A stretch of 6,193 nucleotides of DNA from Anaerolineales bacterium (lineage in GTDB: Bacteria > Chloroflexota > Anaerolineae > Anaerolineales > UBA6663). Shown one piece after another: positions 5,567 through 6,193 of the stretch. Location of the stretch: NCBI GenBank assembly GCA_016789165.1, contig JAEURL010000337.1, positions 1 to 6,193 on the forward strand, given 5' to 3'. Below the pieces are notes generated by a model, which searched no databases, was not told where the DNA came from, and worked only from the letters and a program-made list of their open reading frames with translations. The translations under genes and the position numbers were made by a program. Position 1 is the stretch's first letter. Each line of letters begins with the position of its first letter.

Positions 5567-6193
5567 TTAGCGCTCGGCGCCCGTCACGGGGTCCACCCCG
5601 GTTTCCAGCGTGCGTTCGGCCAGCCGGAGCCGCGTCTGCTCCACGTCCTTCAGATCCAGGGGGGAGAGGGCGGCCTCGGCGTTGCGCCAGGGCGCCAGAA
5701 CGACGCCGCCATTGGCTAGCGCCAGAGGCTGGCGGCCGGCCGGCTGTTCGCCGCCGGCGTAGGCGCGCAGGGCCGCCGCCAACGCCGCGCCGTAATCCAG
5801 ATAGACGCTCGTCAGCACCCGGTCCGCGCCGGCGGCCGCGCCGGCCTCGAAGAGGGTGATATACACATCGCCGCCCGAGCCGATCACCCAGCCGCCGGCC
5901 GCCGCTGCCGAACGCAGAGCGGCGTCGCCAGCCGGCCCGGCGGCCGCGAAGAGCACGTCCGCGCCGAGCGAGACGTACTTCCCGGCCTCGGCCGCGGCGA
6001 AATCCACGGCCTGGGTGCCGTCCAGGTCCACGGTATCCAGCCGGCATTTGGGGCAGGCGTAGCGCGCGCCGCTCAGGAAGCCGTTGCGGTACTTGAGCCC
6101 GTCCGGCGTGGTGGCGTCGGCGAAGACGGCCACCCGTTCCGTGGCGGTGGCGAAGCCGGCCGCCAGGCCGGCCAGAAAGCCGGCCTGGTCCTG
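5567..6193 (-). CDS. BMP/Med/PnrA-family ABC transporter substrate-binding protein (N-terminus outside window)
   Basis: The last 208 residues of a protein whose 5' end lies beyond the right edge; no start codon or signal peptide is visible. The frame continues to the edge, so the GTG at 6133 is an internal valine. The BMP-family order is clear: DQAGFLAGLAAG (residues 2-13 of the visible part), a strand VAVFADAT, then YRNGFLSGARYA (35-46), GADVLFAAAGPAGDAAL, VIGSGGDVYITL, ADRVLTSVYLDYGAAL and ANGGVVLAP. Family members are about 330-380 residues, usually lipoproteins, and bind purine nucleosides or related solutes for an ABC importer, or act as Med/TmpC-like antigens. About 120-150 residues are therefore missing. 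A CxxC pair (CPKC, C47 and C50) follows the first half-domain and may form a disulfide outside the cell. The stop lies 79 nt before the DUF4013 start; permease and ATPase genes are not in the window. Confidence 0.82.
   Translation of the reverse strand, partial: QDQAGFLAGLAAGFATATERVAVFADATTPDGLKYRNGFLSGARYACPKCRLDTVDLDGTQAVDFAAAEAGKYVSLGADVLFAAAGPAGDAALRSAAAAGGWVIGSGGDVYITLFEAGAAAGADRVLTSVYLDYGAALAAALRAYAGGEQPAGRQPLALANGGVVLAPWRNAEAALSPLDLKDVEQTRLRLAERTLETGVDPVTGAER

Noticed and set aside
1..6193. CRISPR array, tRNA/rRNA, insertion sequence, phage or toxin-antitoxin system
   Set aside because: I found no regularly spaced direct repeats outside the coding stalk, no transposase or integrase motifs, no tRNA-like cloverleaf and no small paired genes of a toxin-antitoxin type. 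The intergenic gaps are all below 90 nt.

Overview
This is a GC-rich window (roughly 70% G+C) with tightly packed bacterial genes. Three traits suggest an uncultured or environmental Chloroflexota (Anaerolineae-like) genome: an Ala/Thr/Gln-rich linker of the 'ATATAQA' kind ahead of a concanavalin-like domain, a DUF4013 membrane protein, and a GT-C membrane glycosyltransferase followed by a tiny zinc-ribbon/membrane protein. The lineage is inferred from protein style, since there is no marker gene in the window.

Layout. Positions 2-4750 are all on the plus strand. They hold the 3' part of a secreted or surface protein with a LamG/DUF1080-like beta-sandwich, a polytopic GT-C (ArnT/PMT-like) glycosyltransferase, a 109-residue zinc-ribbon protein with a hydrophobic tail, an endonuclease IV (Nfo)-like TIM-barrel protein, and a fold-type I PLP aminotransferase of the kynurenine/methionine aminotransferase group. 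The first four are separated by only 4-24 nt and could be one transcript. The aminotransferase follows after 85 nt. Positions 4816-6193 are on the minus strand: a DUF4013 multi-pass membrane protein with its own candidate sigma70-type promoter and strong ribosome binding site, and upstream of it the C-terminal part of a BMP/Med/PnrA-family ABC-transporter substrate-binding protein that runs off the right edge. The two converging gene sets meet at about 4751-4815, where a GC-rich hairpin ending in a U-tract in the minus-strand transcript forms a clear intrinsic terminator for the DUF4013 gene.

The plus-strand genes do not make an obvious single pathway. The first three fit envelope or surface functions, the fourth DNA repair (or a related sugar-isomerase-fold activity), and the fifth amino-acid metabolism. 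There is no RNA gene, CRISPR array, insertion sequence or phage gene, and I see no convincing new system. The points most worth checking are the Asp-to-Glu change at one metal-ligand position of the Nfo-like protein, the inverted repeat over the DUF4013 promoter, the CxxC pair in the BMP protein, and the glycosyltransferase/zinc-ribbon gene pair. All gaps between genes are under 90 nt, so no long stretch is unannotated.
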